Source: Tidjanibacter sp.
Lineage (GTDB): Bacteria > Bacteroidota > Bacteroidia > Bacteroidales > Rikenellaceae
NCBI GenBank assembly: GCA_017503805.1
Contig: JAFVSJ010000005.1
Coordinates: 124,001-188,000, forward strand
Length of the DNA stretch: 64,000 nt
Direction: 5' to 3'
Position 1 is the first letter of the stretch. Each line of letters begins with the position of its first letter. Below are positions 16,684-26,486 of this stretch, one piece after another. The position numbers and the translations under genes were made by a program. The notes under the pieces are model-generated. The model was not told the origin of the DNA. It did not search any database and saw only the letters and a program-made list of their open reading frames with translations.

Positions 16684-17700
16684 TTAGTTATCCTTTGCTT
16701 GCTTAAGCGCTTCTCGAACTTTGGCTTCTATCTCGGCACAAAGTTCTGCATTCTGCTGGAGAAGAAGTTTGGTCGAATCCCTACCCTGCGCAAGTTTGCC
16801 GTCGTTATAGGAGTACCAGGAGCCACTCTTCTTGATAACACCAAAGTCAACACCAAGGTCGAGAATCTCGCCAATCTTGGAGATGCCCTCACCGTACATA
16901 ATATCAAACTCTGCCCTACGGAAAGGAGGTGCCACTTTGTTCTTCACGACTTTCACTTTGGTGCGAGTGCCGAGTTGCTCATCGCCATCTTTGATAACGG
17001 AGGTTTTGCGGATGTCGATACGCACGCTGGCGTAGAACTTCAGTGCATTACCACCCGTAGTGGTCTCGGGATTGCCATATACGATACCGATTTTATCGCG
17101 CAACTGGTTGATGAAGATGCAGACTGTTTTAGTTTTGCTGATAGCTGCGGTCAACTTTCTCAAAGCCTGCGACATAAGTCTTGCCTGAAGACCCATTTTG
17201 GAATCGCCCATATCGCCTTCGATTTCTGCTTTGGGAGTCAGAGCTGCCACCGAGTCAATCACTACGATGTCAATAATACCCGAGCGAATCAGTGTCTCGG
17301 CAATTTCGAGCGCCTGCTCTCCGCTATCAGGCTGTGATACGAGCAGGCTATCTATATTAACTCCAAGTTTAGTGGCATAAAAACTATCGAAAGCGTGTTC
17401 CGCATCAATGAAAGCCGCAACGCCGCCTGCTTTCTGCGCCTCAGCGATGGCGTGAATAGCCAAGGTGGTTTTACCGGAGGACTCGGGGCCATAAATCTCC
17501 ACGATGCGACCTTTGGGATAGCCACCTACTCCGAGAGCATTATCAAGAGTGATGGAACCTGTGGGAATGACTGCCACGGGCTCGATGCTCTCGAGATTCA
17601 TCTTCATAATTGAGCCTTTGCCAAAATCTTTCTCGATCTTATCCAACACAGCGCTCAAGACTTTCTGTTTTTCGGGATCGAGTGAAACTTTTTCTGCCAT
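16684..17700 (-). CDS. recA: Recombinase RecA
   Basis: 338 residues; an ATP-dependent strand-exchange protein and SOS co-protease. Walker A is GPESSGKTT near residue 70, followed by the [12 protein letters not shown] segment, the L1/L2 loop regions ([22 protein letters not shown], with NPETTTGG) and the [10 protein letters not shown] segment. Length and composition are typical of Bacteroidota. The gene starts 36 bases after the peroxiredoxin stop and may share its transcript. Confidence 0.97.
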   Translation of the reverse strand: MAEKVSLDPEKQKVLSAVLDKIEKDFGKGSIMKMNLESIEPVAVIPTGSITLDNALGVGGYPKGRIVEIYGPESSGKTTLAIHAIAEAQKAGGVAAFIDAEHAFDSFYATKLGVNIDSLLVSQPDSGEQALEIAETLIRSGIIDIVVIDSVAALTPKAEIEGDMGDSKMGLQARLMSQALRKLTAAISKTKTVCIFINQLRDKIGIVYGNPETTTGGNALKFYASVRIDIRKTSVIKDGDEQLGTRTKVKVVKNKVAPPFRRAEFDIMYGEGISKIGEILDLGVDFGVIKKSGSWYSYNDGKLAQGRDSTKLLLQQNAELCAEIEAKVREALKQAKDN

Positions 17701-17736
17701 TGTTGTTTATCTTTTATATTGTTCTAATTATTTCTG

Positions 17737-18237
17737 CTACTTGATGTCGTAAAGTCGCAATAGCTCATCTTTGGTTGGAGCTTTTTCCCACCACTCGGCA
17801 ATCTGCTGCCAATGGGTCGAGGTCTTTACCTTGTCGAAGATGTGGAGGATGTGCCCCCTCTCGTCAATGATAAACGTTGTGCGCACGATGCCCATATATT
17901 TGCGGCCATACATACTCTTCTCCCTCCACACGCCGTATGCCTCGGCAATCACCTTGTCGGTGTCGGCCACAAGTGGAAATTCAAGACCGTGTTTATCGCA
18001 GAAGTTCTCGTGCGACTTCACACTATCGGGGCTCACACCCACTATCTCGAACCCCAACTCCTTGAGGTGCATCTTGCCTTCCATCAGACTTTTAGCCTCA
18101 AGGGTGCATCCCGACGTATTGTCCTTGGGGTAGAAATATAGGATAACTTTCTTGCCTTGATAGTCAGAGAGTTTTATAGTCTTGCCGCCCTGCGTAATGC
18201 CCTCCCACTCGGGGGCTTTGTTACCAACTTTCAACAT
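17737..18237 (-). CDS. bcp: Peroxiredoxin, BCP/PrxQ type
   Basis: A thiol peroxidase of 166 residues from MLKVGNKAPEW; an in-frame ATG 15 bases upstream is less like the family. The peroxidatic Cys lies in YPKDNTSGCTLEA near residue 45. The second Cys five residues later, found in many BCP proteins, is absent, so it may work as a 1-Cys enzyme or use the Cys of FCDKHG near residue 80. It sits between the dnaA terminator and recA. Confidence 0.9.
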   Translation of the reverse strand: MLKVGNKAPEWEGITQGGKTIKLSDYQGKKVILYFYPKDNTSGCTLEAKSLMEGKMHLKELGFEIVGVSPDSVKSHENFCDKHGLEFPLVADTDKVIAEAYGVWREKSMYGRKYMGIVRTTFIIDERGHILHIFDKVKTSTHWQQIAEWWEKAPTKDELLRLYDIK

Positions 18238-18286
18238 AGCGAATTTGTGCAAACGATTTTACGGATAATTTATTGTAAAATTAGAA

Positions 18287-18324
18287 AAAAAAACGCAATC
18301 ACCAAAGGGTAATTGCGTTTTTTT
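18287..18324 (-). terminator. Intrinsic terminator of dnaA
   Basis: An inverted repeat of about 13 bp (18287-18299 with 18312-18324) centred on ACGCAAT/ATTGCGT with A/T-run flanks. It lies about 20 bases after the dnaA stop and has T-runs on both strands. Confidence 0.8.
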
Positions 18325-18341
18325 ACCAGACGTTTAGGATA

Positions 18342-19763
18342 TTATTTTGCCAGCACCAAGCGGTTAATCTCCTCTATCATCTGCATAAACGACTTGTCGG
18401 TTTCGATGAGGTTGGTCACTGCTTTGCAGGCGTGGAGAACCGTGGCGTGATTCTTACCGCCGATGGCAGCTCCGATAGCCGAAAGTGGCGACTTGGTGTG
18501 CTGCTTGCAGAGGTACATTGCAATTTGTCGTGCTTGTGCGATGTCGCGCGTGCGTTTGGGTGAATCAAATGCGCTCTCCTCAATATTGAGATATTCGCAG
18601 ACAACTTTACGGATATGCTCTATCGAAATCTCCTTGGGGCTGATTTTTACATACATTTTCAGCACCTCCTTGGCAAGCGTAATGGTAATCTTCCTATTAA
18701 GGAATGCCGAATTGGCCACCAAAGCCGACAATGCACCCTCTATCTCGCGGATGTTGGCATTGATATTCTCGGCAAAGTAGTGAACAACCTCATCGGGGAG
18801 TTCGGCGTGCAGGTTGGCTGCCTTATTGCGGATGATCTTTACCTTTGTTTCATAGTCGGGCTGTGTCAGTTCGGCCGCAAGTCCCCATTTGAATCGGGTA
18901 AGAAGTCGATCATTAATATCGCTCAACTCCGAGGGACGCTTATCCGAGGTAAGAATCAGCTGCTTACCAGTCAGATGGAGGTGATTGAAGATATTGAAGA
19001 AAGCATTCTGGGTACTATTTTTGTTGCCCGAAAGCTCCTGAATATCATCAATGATCAACACATCCACCATCTGATAGAAGTTGATAAAATCATTGGGTTC
19101 TTTGTTGAGTATGGCGGTGGTGTATTGTGCCTGAAATTTATTCATCGACACATAGAGCACCTGCAGGTCGGGATGACGCTGCTTGATTTCCATACCAATA
19201 GCTTGTGCAAGATGGGTCTTGCCGAGGCCTGAATCGCCAAAAATGTAGAGCGGATTATAGGCAGTTTTGCCGGGCTCAATAGATACGGCCAAACCTACGC
19301 TACGCACCAATCGATTACACTCGCCCTCCACAAAGGTATCGAAAGTGTAGTTGGGGTTGAGCTGCGAAGGGATTTCGAGCTTTTTGATACCGGGAATTAT
19401 AAAAGGATTTTTTATCTTTGTGGTATCACCCATTGCAACAACCTTACCCATCTGCTCGGTGGCGGCTTGTGCGGCCTTCTGCTGCTCCACGGGACTCTGT
19501 TCATAGGTGGGTACCGAGTAGCGAAGGCTTGTATTGGAGCCAAAGAAGCGATAGATAATAGGTCGCAACGAGGGTATATAGTTGCGCTCGATGTGGAAAA
19601 CGAAGTCCTCGCTGGGCAATCTCAGGCGCAAAGTCTTGCCGTCGTAGTCCAGAGGGACTATCGGCTCAAACCATTTAACAAACTCCTCTTCAGTAGTTTG
19701 CTCCTTGATTTGGGCCAAGCAGTTCTGCCACGCATCGCTATATGTCGTCGTGCTTGCTATCAT
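18342..19763 (-). CDS. dnaA: Chromosomal replication initiator protein DnaA
   Basis: 473 residues. Domain I is at the N terminus (WQNCLAQIKEQ), followed by a linker; the AAA+ domain has Walker A GDSGLGKTHLAQAIG near residue 175 and Walker B VLIIDDIQEL near residue 237; domain IV carries the DnaA-box-binding signature IGGKNHATVLHACKAV near residue 440. The gene is followed by a terminator and preceded by 246 AT-rich bases holding one DnaA box. dnaN does not follow, which is common in Bacteroidota. Confidence 0.97.
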   Translation of the reverse strand: MIASTTTYSDAWQNCLAQIKEQTTEEEFVKWFEPIVPLDYDGKTLRLRLPSEDFVFHIERNYIPSLRPIIYRFFGSNTSLRYSVPTYEQSPVEQQKAAQAATEQMGKVVAMGDTTKIKNPFIIPGIKKLEIPSQLNPNYTFDTFVEGECNRLVRSVGLAVSIEPGKTAYNPLYIFGDSGLGKTHLAQAIGMEIKQRHPDLQVLYVSMNKFQAQYTTAILNKEPNDFINFYQMVDVLIIDDIQELSGNKNSTQNAFFNIFNHLHLTGKQLILTSDKRPSELSDINDRLLTRFKWGLAAELTQPDYETKVKIIRNKAANLHAELPDEVVHYFAENINANIREIEGALSALVANSAFLNRKITITLAKEVLKMYVKISPKEISIEHIRKVVCEYLNIEESAFDSPKRTRDIAQARQIAMYLCKQHTKSPLSAIGAAIGGKNHATVLHACKAVTNLIETDKSFMQMIEEINRLVLAK

Positions 19764-19805
19764 TTATAGACTTGGGTAATGATTGTTTGTTTCCGACCAC
19801 AAAAT

Positions 19806-19814
19806 TGTGAATAA
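19806..19814 (-). promoter_or_regulatory. DnaA box upstream of dnaA
   Basis: On the minus strand this reads TTATTCACA, matching the TTATNCACA consensus, 43 bases upstream of the dnaA start. One box fits autoregulation of dnaA. I found no further boxes in the 246-base gap, so it is not evidence for the origin by itself. Confidence 0.5.
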
Positions 19815-19911
19815 AATTGTTAAAAAAATATGTTTTTACTATTGCAAAATTAGTTTTAATTATTATAGAAAATTTTACTGCACTTTTTCGCCGCTTTTTA
19901 ATCCGCTGATA

Positions 19912-19941
19912 TTGAGAATTGACGAAAAAATCGTATCTTTG
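19912..19941 (+). promoter_or_regulatory. Promoter of the phosphohexomutase gene
   Basis: TTG (19912-19914), 19-base spacer, TATCTTTG (19934-19941). A full consensus promoter, giving a leader of about 60 bases before the ATG at 20010. Confidence 0.7.
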
Positions 19942-20009
19942 CTATATATTATTTTTAGATAGAATCGAAAGAATACTATAAACATAACTTATAACGAACA
20001 AAACTAACT

Positions 20010-21740
20010 ATGGAACAGTACATTCTCGACAGAGCGCAGAAATGGCTCGACGGAAACTACGACGAAAAAACCAAGGAGCAGGTAAGATACCTGATGGATA
20101 ATGACCCCAAAGAACTCTCCGAAAGTTTCTATCAGGATCTGGAGTTCGGCACCGGCGGCTTAAGGGGCATCCTTGGCGTTGGCACCAACCGAATGAACGT
20201 ATATACAGTAGGTATGGCAACACAGGGTTTGGCCAACTATCTGAAGAAATGTTTTGAGGGTGAGGAGATTAAAGTTGCTGTTAGCCACGACTGCCGTAAC
20301 TTTAGTCGTGAGTTTGCCGAGCGCACTGCCGACATCTTTGCCTCCAATGGCTTCAAGGTTTACCTTTTTGAGTCGCTCCGCCCCACCCCTGAGTTGAGCT
20401 TTGCCATTCGTGAGCTCGGCTGCAAGAGTGGTGTGATGGTGACTGCCTCGCACAACCCCCGCGAGTACAATGGCTACAAGGCATATTGGGAGGATGGCTC
20501 TCAGGTTATTGCGCCCCACGACAAAAACATTATCGAGGAAGTAAACAAAATTACCTCTGTAGATCAGATTATTAGCGGTCTCAATAAGGAAAACATCGAG
20601 ATTATTGGTGAGGAGTTCGACAACATCTATCTCGAGCGTGTCAAAGGCCTTTCGCTCTCGCCCGAGGCAGTGGCTAAATATCACGATATGAAGATTGTCT
20701 ACACCCCCATCCACGGTTGTGGCCACAAACTTGTGCCCGCATCGCTTCGTCGCTACGGCTTTACCAACATCTCAACCGTAGCCGAGCAGATGGTCATCGA
20801 CGGCAACTTCCCCACCGTTGAGTCGCCCAATCCCGAGGAGAGGACCACAATGCGTATGGCCATTGAACAAGGCCAGCGCGAGGGTGCCGAGATTGTTATG
20901 GCAACCGACCCCGATAGCGACCGCATCGGCATAGCAGTTCCCGACAATGATGGCAACTTCGTGCTGCTCAATGGCAACCAGACCTGCGTACTGCTCACCT
21001 ACTATATGTGCCGCCGCTGGAAAGAGAACGGAATGCTCGATGGCAAGCAGTATATCGTGAAGACCATCGTAACATCCGAGATGATGGCCGAGGTGGCCAA
21101 GAGTTTTGGCGTTGAGTACTTCGACTGCCTTACTGGTTTCAAGAATATTGCAAAGGTCATCCGTCAGGAGGAGGCCAAAGGCAATGTTTACATTGGTGGT
21201 GGCGAAGAGAGCTTCGGCTTCTTGGCAGGCTCGTTCTTGAGGGATAAAGATGGTGTTTCGGCTTGTTCGCTCGCTGCAGAGGCTGCGGCTTGGGCAAAAA
21301 GCATCGGCACAACCCTCTATGACCTCATCAAAGAGCTCTACATTGAGTATGGTTTCTACAAAGAGGGACTCGTATCTGTAGTTCGTAAAGGTCAGGAGGG
21401 CGCAGCCGAGATTAAGCAGATGATGGTTGACTTCAGGGCCAATCCTCCAAAGCAGATTTGCGGCTCCGACATTGTGACTATCAAAGACTATCAATCCTCG
21501 GTAGCCCTTGATCCTCGTACCGGTGCAACTTGCCCCATCGACATTGACAAGAGCAATGTGCTTCAGTATCTCACCGCAGACGGCACAATCCTCTCGATTC
21601 GTCCCAGCGGCACCGAGCCCAAAATTAAGTTCTACTTCGGTGTAAAAGAGCCACTTGCATCGCTTGCCGACTACGACAAGGTTTCCGAGAAACTCGACCA
21701 GAAGATTGAGCAGATGAAAAAAGAGTTGAACCTGATTTAA
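20010..21740 (+). CDS. Phospho-sugar mutase (phosphoglucomutase/phosphomannomutase)
   Basis: A 576-residue alpha-D-phosphohexomutase interconverting hexose 1- and 6-phosphates. The phosphoserine loop is TASHNPREYNGYK near residue 149, the Mg2+ loop is DPDSDRIG near residue 305, the sugar-specificity loop is GGGEESFGF near residue 395 and the phosphate-binding loop is RPSGTEPKIKF near residue 532. The GEESFGF form and length match the PGM2-like group annotated as phosphoglucomutase or phosphopentomutase, so the preferred sugar is uncertain. It has its own promoter and terminator. Confidence 0.92.
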   Translation: MEQYILDRAQKWLDGNYDEKTKEQVRYLMDNDPKELSESFYQDLEFGTGGLRGILGVGTNRMNVYTVGMATQGLANYLKKCFEGEEIKVAVSHDCRNFSREFAERTADIFASNGFKVYLFESLRPTPELSFAIRELGCKSGVMVTASHNPREYNGYKAYWEDGSQVIAPHDKNIIEEVNKITSVDQIISGLNKENIEIIGEEFDNIYLERVKGLSLSPEAVAKYHDMKIVYTPIHGCGHKLVPASLRRYGFTNISTVAEQMVIDGNFPTVESPNPEERTTMRMAIEQGQREGAEIVMATDPDSDRIGIAVPDNDGNFVLLNGNQTCVLLTYYMCRRWKENGMLDGKQYIVKTIVTSEMMAEVAKSFGVEYFDCLTGFKNIAKVIRQEEAKGNVYIGGGEESFGFLAGSFLRDKDGVSACSLAAEAAAWAKSIGTTLYDLIKELYIEYGFYKEGLVSVVRKGQEGAAEIKQMMVDFRANPPKQICGSDIVTIKDYQSSVALDPRTGATCPIDIDKSNVLQYLTADGTILSIRPSGTEPKIKFYFGVKEPLASLADYDKVSEKLDQKIEQMKKELNLI

Positions 21741-21759
21741 CGAGAGTTTGCACTTAGAT

Positions 21760-21792
21760 AAGAGAGCCCGATGCGTTGCGTCGGGCTCTCTT
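21760..21792. terminator. Bidirectional intrinsic terminator
   Basis: A perfect 12-bp GC-rich inverted repeat (21760-21771 with 21781-21792) with a 9-base loop, lying between the convergent phosphohexomutase and methyltransferase genes. Confidence 0.8.
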
Positions 21793-21806
21793 GTTACCTA
21801 TATATA

Positions 21807-22457
21807 TCATAATACCCTAATGAGGTTTATACCATCTCGCAGAGGGATGATAACATTCTCCACCCTCGGATCCTCGTGGACCAAGCGGTTGAATTCCAAA
21901 ATTCCGCGAGTTTGCAGGTCGGAGGGTTTCACGCTCTCGGCTGTAACCTTGCCATACCAAAGAATATTGTCGGCCAAAATATAGCTTCCCGAGTGCACCA
22001 AACCATTATCCATCAACATATTCCAATAGGCAGGATACTCTCGTTTGTCACCATCGAGAAATACCAAGTCGTAGATCTCTCCCAAATTAGGTACGATGTC
22101 GAGTGCCGAGCCGGTGTGTCGACGAATCTTGTGGCCGTAAGGTGAGCGCGAGAAAAACTCAGTCTGTATTCCCTCCAACTCATCTTCTATTTCAATTGTA
22201 TCAATGATGCCATCGTCCGGCATACCTGCTGCAAAACAGAGAGTTGCGTACCCCGTAAAGGTACCAACCTCAAGCACTCGACGGGGTGCAATCATCCGCG
22301 TGAGCATCTCAAGGAACTTGCCCTGTACGTGCCCCGACACCATCTGCGGCTGCACAACTCTCATATTGCTTTCGGCCTCAAGTTCGGCGAGCAGACTATC
22401 TTCGTCGGATGAAAGGTTGCGTATGTAGCGTTCGAGTTCGGCGTTATTGGTTGGCAT
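21807..22457 (-). CDS. SAM-dependent O-methyltransferase (Methyltransf_3 type)
   Basis: A 216-residue class I methyltransferase of the catechol-O-methyltransferase-like family. The SAM motif is VLEVGTFTGYATLCFA near residue 62, then the acidic IDTIEIE strand and the metal-binding DLVFLDGDK and ADNILWYGKV segments. Bacterial members include tRNA uridine-5-oxy methyltransferase TrmR, a plausible role here, but small-molecule substrates are also possible. It is the last gene of the dapB-to-methyltransferase run. Confidence 0.85.
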   Translation of the reverse strand: MPTNNAELERYIRNLSSDEDSLLAELEAESNMRVVQPQMVSGHVQGKFLEMLTRMIAPRRVLEVGTFTGYATLCFAAGMPDDGIIDTIEIEDELEGIQTEFFSRSPYGHKIRRHTGSALDIVPNLGEIYDLVFLDGDKREYPAYWNMLMDNGLVHSGSYILADNILWYGKVTAESVKPSDLQTRGILEFNRLVHEDPRVENVIIPLRDGINLIRVL

Positions 22458-22467
22458 AACTTGCGAG

Positions 22468-23691
22468 TTATTTGTATGTTAGACTTGAGAGCGAAGGTAA
22501 AATATCTTTTGCCACCTCCATAATATCTTCGGGCGTAATTTCGGACACCTTGCGGTAGATTTCATCGAGACTATCTACGGTACCGTAGACAAGTACACTC
22601 TTGCCCACTCCAAGCATATAAGCCTCGTTGTTTTCGGCCGAGATGGTGAATTGGCCGAGAAACTGCTTCTTTGCAACAGAAAGTTGTCGGGCCGTCAGCG
22701 GCTCGGTCATTATTCGTTCCATCTCGCTGTTAATCACGGCCCTACACTGTTCGAGTTTATCTTTTTCGCAAGAGTAGTAGATAGTGAACATTCCGCAATC
22801 ACTCAATGGAGTGTAGAGCGCCTCCACACAGTAGGTCAGCGCATTACGTTCTCGAAGTGCGACATTAAGTCTCGATGCCGCCGAGGGGCCACCGAGTATG
22901 TTGGTCATCAGAATAAGCGCCAGTCTGCGTTTGTCATCGAGTGGATAAGCACGCTTACCAAGTAGGCAACGTGCCTGATGATGTGAGGGATGTGACACCA
23001 CTTTTGAAAACTCCGCCACAGGACCAGGTGCTACCCTATCGGCTGCTTTTCGAGAGGCTATTTCGGTGCCGAAGTAGCGCTCAACTGCTGCTGTGAAAGA
23101 CTTTGGAGAGATATTGCCTATCGCTGCAAAGACCATACGGTCTGTAGTGTAGTTGCGCTTCACAAATGAGCGGATGTCCTCTGAATGGAGCTTAGATATG
23201 GTTTGCTTGCGCCCGAGGATATTGTGACCAAGCTGCGAATCGGCAAATATAAGGTCCTCAAAATCATCGTATATACGTTCATCTGGCGAATCCTTATACA
23301 TATTGATTTCATCATAAATCACCTCCTTTTCCTTGGCTACCTCGGCCTCTGGAAAGGTAGAGTGAAAAATGATATCATCGATGAGTTCCACTGCTTTGCG
23401 AAAATCTCCACGCATAACAGTTGCGTGCACAACAGTCTCTTCTTTGGTCGTAAAAGCGTTGATTTCTCCTCCGAGGTTTTCGAGTCGACAATTTACTTGA
23501 TATGCTTTTCGTTTGGAGGTCCCTTTGAAGAGTGTGTGCTCGAGCAGGTGGGCCATACCATATTCGCCTGCGACCTCGTCACGACTGCCCGCCCCTATGG
23601 TCATTGAGCAATAGCACACAGCGCTGCGCACCTGTTTAAGCACACAACGTATACCATTAGGGAGCGTATATATGTAGAACTCCTCTTTCAC
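22468..23691 (-). CDS. M16 family zinc peptidase (insulinase/processing-peptidase-like)
   Basis: 407 residues. The inverted zinc motif HLLEHTLFKG (HxxEH) occurs near residue 47, with the distal conserved region GGEINAFTTKEETVVHATVM that supplies further ligands. The second M16 domain has the SRLNVALRERNALTY segment. It lacks a signal peptide, so it is probably cytoplasmic. It starts 2 bases before the uvrA stop, in the same run. Confidence 0.92.
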   Translation of the reverse strand: MKEEFYIYTLPNGIRCVLKQVRSAVCYCSMTIGAGSRDEVAGEYGMAHLLEHTLFKGTSKRKAYQVNCRLENLGGEINAFTTKEETVVHATVMRGDFRKAVELIDDIIFHSTFPEAEVAKEKEVIYDEINMYKDSPDERIYDDFEDLIFADSQLGHNILGRKQTISKLHSEDIRSFVKRNYTTDRMVFAAIGNISPKSFTAAVERYFGTEIASRKAADRVAPGPVAEFSKVVSHPSHHQARCLLGKRAYPLDDKRRLALILMTNILGGPSAASRLNVALRERNALTYCVEALYTPLSDCGMFTIYYSCEKDKLEQCRAVINSEMERIMTEPLTARQLSVAKKQFLGQFTISAENNEAYMLGVGKSVLVYGTVDSLDEIYRKVSEITPEDIMEVAKDILPSLSSLTYK

Positions 23692-23693
23692 AA

Positions 23694-26486
23694 CTACTTA
23701 TCCTTATTTACTCTGGCTTTTAGATAGTCGGCCGTATAACTGTTTTTGCATTTCAGCAATCCATCCGGAGTACCCTCGTAGACCAGATTGCCACCGCCAT
23801 CGCCTGCTTCAGGGCCGAGGTCTACAACCCAATCGGCGCACTTGATGATGTCGAGATTGTGTTCGATAATCACTATTGTGTGTCCCTTCCTTAAGAGCGC
23901 ATCGAAAGCGGAAAGCAGTTTATTTATATCGTGGAAATGCAGACCCGTCGTGGGCTCATCGAAGATAAACATCGTGCCAGCCGTAGTATCATCGCCCATC
24001 AAATAGGATGCGAGTTTAACTCGCTGAATCTCTCCACCAGAGAGAGTTGATGTCGATTGGCCGAGCTTGATATATCCGAGTCCAACATTCTGCAAAGTCT
24101 TGAGTGTCGCCACAATACGGTTATTGACTGCCTCTTTTTCGGCACCAAAAAACTCTACCGCATCATCAACGCTCATCTCCAAAACGTCGGATATAGTCTT
24201 GCCCCGATAGCGAACTTCGAGCACCTCCTCACCAAAACGTTTGCCTCCGCAGTGCTCACATTTGAGCTCCACATCTGCCATAAATTGCATCTCCACTCTG
24301 ATTACACCCTCACCCTGGCACTCCTCACAGCGACCACCAGGACGATTGAACGAGAAGTGCGATTGAGTTATGCCATTGTGCAACGCATAGGGCTGTGATG
24401 CAAACAGTTGGCGTATTTCATTGTATGCCTTAGTATAGGTTACGGGGTTGGAACGCAACGACTTGCCAATCGGACTTTGGTCTACCATCTCCACCGAGCG
24501 TATGAGGTCCAGATCGCCTTCGAGTCGCTCGTAACCACCCGGCTTATTGCCCGTTTCGTAGATGTGGCGGCGGAGAGCGGGGTAAAGTATGCCCTCAATG
24601 AGAGAGGACTTACCGCTACCACTCACACCGGTAATACAGGTCATCACTCCGAGGGGAATCTGCACATCTATTCCCTTGAGATTATTCTCCCTCGCACCTC
24701 TTATTATAATTGAGTTACTCCAGCCGCGACGTGAGCGAGGCATCTCTATCGCCTTGCGGCCCGTAAGATAGTCGGCCGTAAGACTCTTTTCTGCATCTAT
24801 TAGCTTTTCGATGGGGCCATTGAACATCACCTCCCCACCATTCACGCCTGCCTCCGGGCCTATATCTACGACGCAATCAGCCGCTCTAATTACCTCCTCT
24901 TCGTGCTCAACAACGATCACCGTATTGCCCAAGTCGCGAAGTTGACGGAGTACGGAGATTAGACGGTTCGTATCACGTGGATGTAGTCCAATACTTGGTT
25001 CGTCGAGTATATATAGCGAGCCCGTCAAGTTACTACCCAGCGAAGTAGACAAGCTAACCCTCTGACTCTCACCGCCCGACAATGTGGAGGACAACCTATC
25101 GAGCGTGAGGTAGCTGAGTCCCACGTCGGCAATATATTGCAGTCGGGTACGAATTTCCTTGAGCACTCTCTCCACTTTTGCGCGCTCATTTTGTGTCAGC
25201 TGCAGTTGGTCAAAGAACTCAATCAACTCCCCTATCGGCATTGCCACAAGTTCAGCGATGGTTTTACCGCCCACCCTTACATAGAGAGCCTCCTTGCGCA
25301 AGCGTGCACCTTCACACTCGGGACAGAGAGTCTTGCCCGTAAAGCGCGACAGCATCACCCGGTATTGAATCTTATATCGCTCTTTCTCAAGGAATTTGAA
25401 GAACTCATCGAGGCCGTGGAAATAAGCATTTCCCGACCACAGAAGTCGCCTTTGGGCCTGAGTGAGTTTGTGATACGGAGTGTGGATTGGAAAATCAAAT
25501 TTATGGGCATTCTCAACAAGTTGATCACGCCACCAACTCATCGAAGCTCCTCGCCAACAAGCAATTGCGTTGTCAAAAATACTCTTATTGCGATCTGGAA
25601 CTACGAGATTCTCATCTATGCCGACCACCTTGCCGTAGCCCTCGCACGAGGGACACGCTCCGATGGGATTATTGAACGAAAAGAGGTGTTCTGTAGGTTC
25701 CTCGAAAGTGAGTCCGTCGAGTTCGAAATGTGAATTATAATCGGTGACTTCTCCATTGATTACTATCCTACAGATACCTCCACCAAGTTCCATTGCTCTC
25801 GAAACGGAGTCTCCCATACGGCCCACCGTATCTTCATCGTCGGCCACTCTCACTCGATCTACCACAACGCTTATAGCCTCCGGTTTGGTTGTGTCACTTA
25901 CCTGCGCAACAAACTCTTCTGCGAAGCACAATTCTCCCTGATAGATAAGGCGTTGCACACCCTCTTGCATCAGTAACGTAAGGCGCTCGATGATAGTTTC
26001 ATTTTGCCCAATAACAAATGGTGCAGCAATGATGGCCGACTCACCAAGATGGCCTGCAGTAAGCTGAGCAACAACATCTTGCGATTGGTAACGCACCACT
26101 TCATTACCGCTTATAGGTGAGAATGTTCGCCCTATTCTACCATAAAGCAACTTTAGATAGTCGTATATTTCAGTAGATGTGCCGACCGTAGAACGAGGAT
26201 TACGCGATGTGACTTTCTGTTCGATGGCAATGGCCGGTGCGATGCCTCGAATTATATCTACATCGGGTTTCTCAATGCGACCGAGGAATTGACGTGCGTA
26301 GGTCGAAAGGCTCTCCACATAACGACGCTGGCCTTCGGCAAAAATCGTGTCGAAAGCGAGAGTCGATTTACCCGAACCAGATAGTCCGGTAATTACAACG
26401 AGTTGGTTATGAGGGATTTCAATCTCAATATTCTTGAGATTATGCACCCTCGCACCTTTTATATATATGGAGTTATACTTCTTCAT
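23694..26486 (-). CDS. uvrA: Excinuclease ABC subunit A
   Basis: A 930-residue damage-recognition ATPase of nucleotide excision repair. Two ABC modules are visible: the first Walker A GLSGSGKSTLAFDTI near residue 35, the second GVSGSGKSSLIEGILYP near residue 630, and signatures LSGGESQRVSL and LSGGEIQRVKLA. Zinc-finger cysteines are in CPSCEGYG, CPECEGARL, CEECQGEG and CEHCGGKRF. The start at MKKYNSIYIKGARVHNLKN was chosen over an ATG 21 bases upstream. It overlaps the end of yigZ by 14 bases. Confidence 0.97.
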   Translation of the reverse strand: MKKYNSIYIKGARVHNLKNIEIEIPHNQLVVITGLSGSGKSTLAFDTIFAEGQRRYVESLSTYARQFLGRIEKPDVDIIRGIAPAIAIEQKVTSRNPRSTVGTSTEIYDYLKLLYGRIGRTFSPISGNEVVRYQSQDVVAQLTAGHLGESAIIAAPFVIGQNETIIERLTLLMQEGVQRLIYQGELCFAEEFVAQVSDTTKPEAISVVVDRVRVADDEDTVGRMGDSVSRAMELGGGICRIVINGEVTDYNSHFELDGLTFEEPTEHLFSFNNPIGACPSCEGYGKVVGIDENLVVPDRNKSIFDNAIACWRGASMSWWRDQLVENAHKFDFPIHTPYHKLTQAQRRLLWSGNAYFHGLDEFFKFLEKERYKIQYRVMLSRFTGKTLCPECEGARLRKEALYVRVGGKTIAELVAMPIGELIEFFDQLQLTQNERAKVERVLKEIRTRLQYIADVGLSYLTLDRLSSTLSGGESQRVSLSTSLGSNLTGSLYILDEPSIGLHPRDTNRLISVLRQLRDLGNTVIVVEHEEEVIRAADCVVDIGPEAGVNGGEVMFNGPIEKLIDAEKSLTADYLTGRKAIEMPRSRRGWSNSIIIRGARENNLKGIDVQIPLGVMTCITGVSGSGKSSLIEGILYPALRRHIYETGNKPGGYERLEGDLDLIRSVEMVDQSPIGKSLRSNPVTYTKAYNEIRQLFASQPYALHNGITQSHFSFNRPGGRCEECQGEGVIRVEMQFMADVELKCEHCGGKRFGEEVLEVRYRGKTISDVLEMSVDDAVEFFGAEKEAVNNRIVATLKTLQNVGLGYIKLGQSTSTLSGGEIQRVKLASYLMGDDTTAGTMFIFDEPTTGLHFHDINKLLSAFDALLRKGHTIVIIEHNLDIIKCADWVVDLGPEAGDGGGNLVYEGTPDGLLKCKNSYTADYLKARVNKDK

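Noticed and set aside
19764..20009. Replication origin
   Set aside because: Only one DnaA box was found; this is not enough for an origin call without skew data, so it is kept as a regulatory site only.
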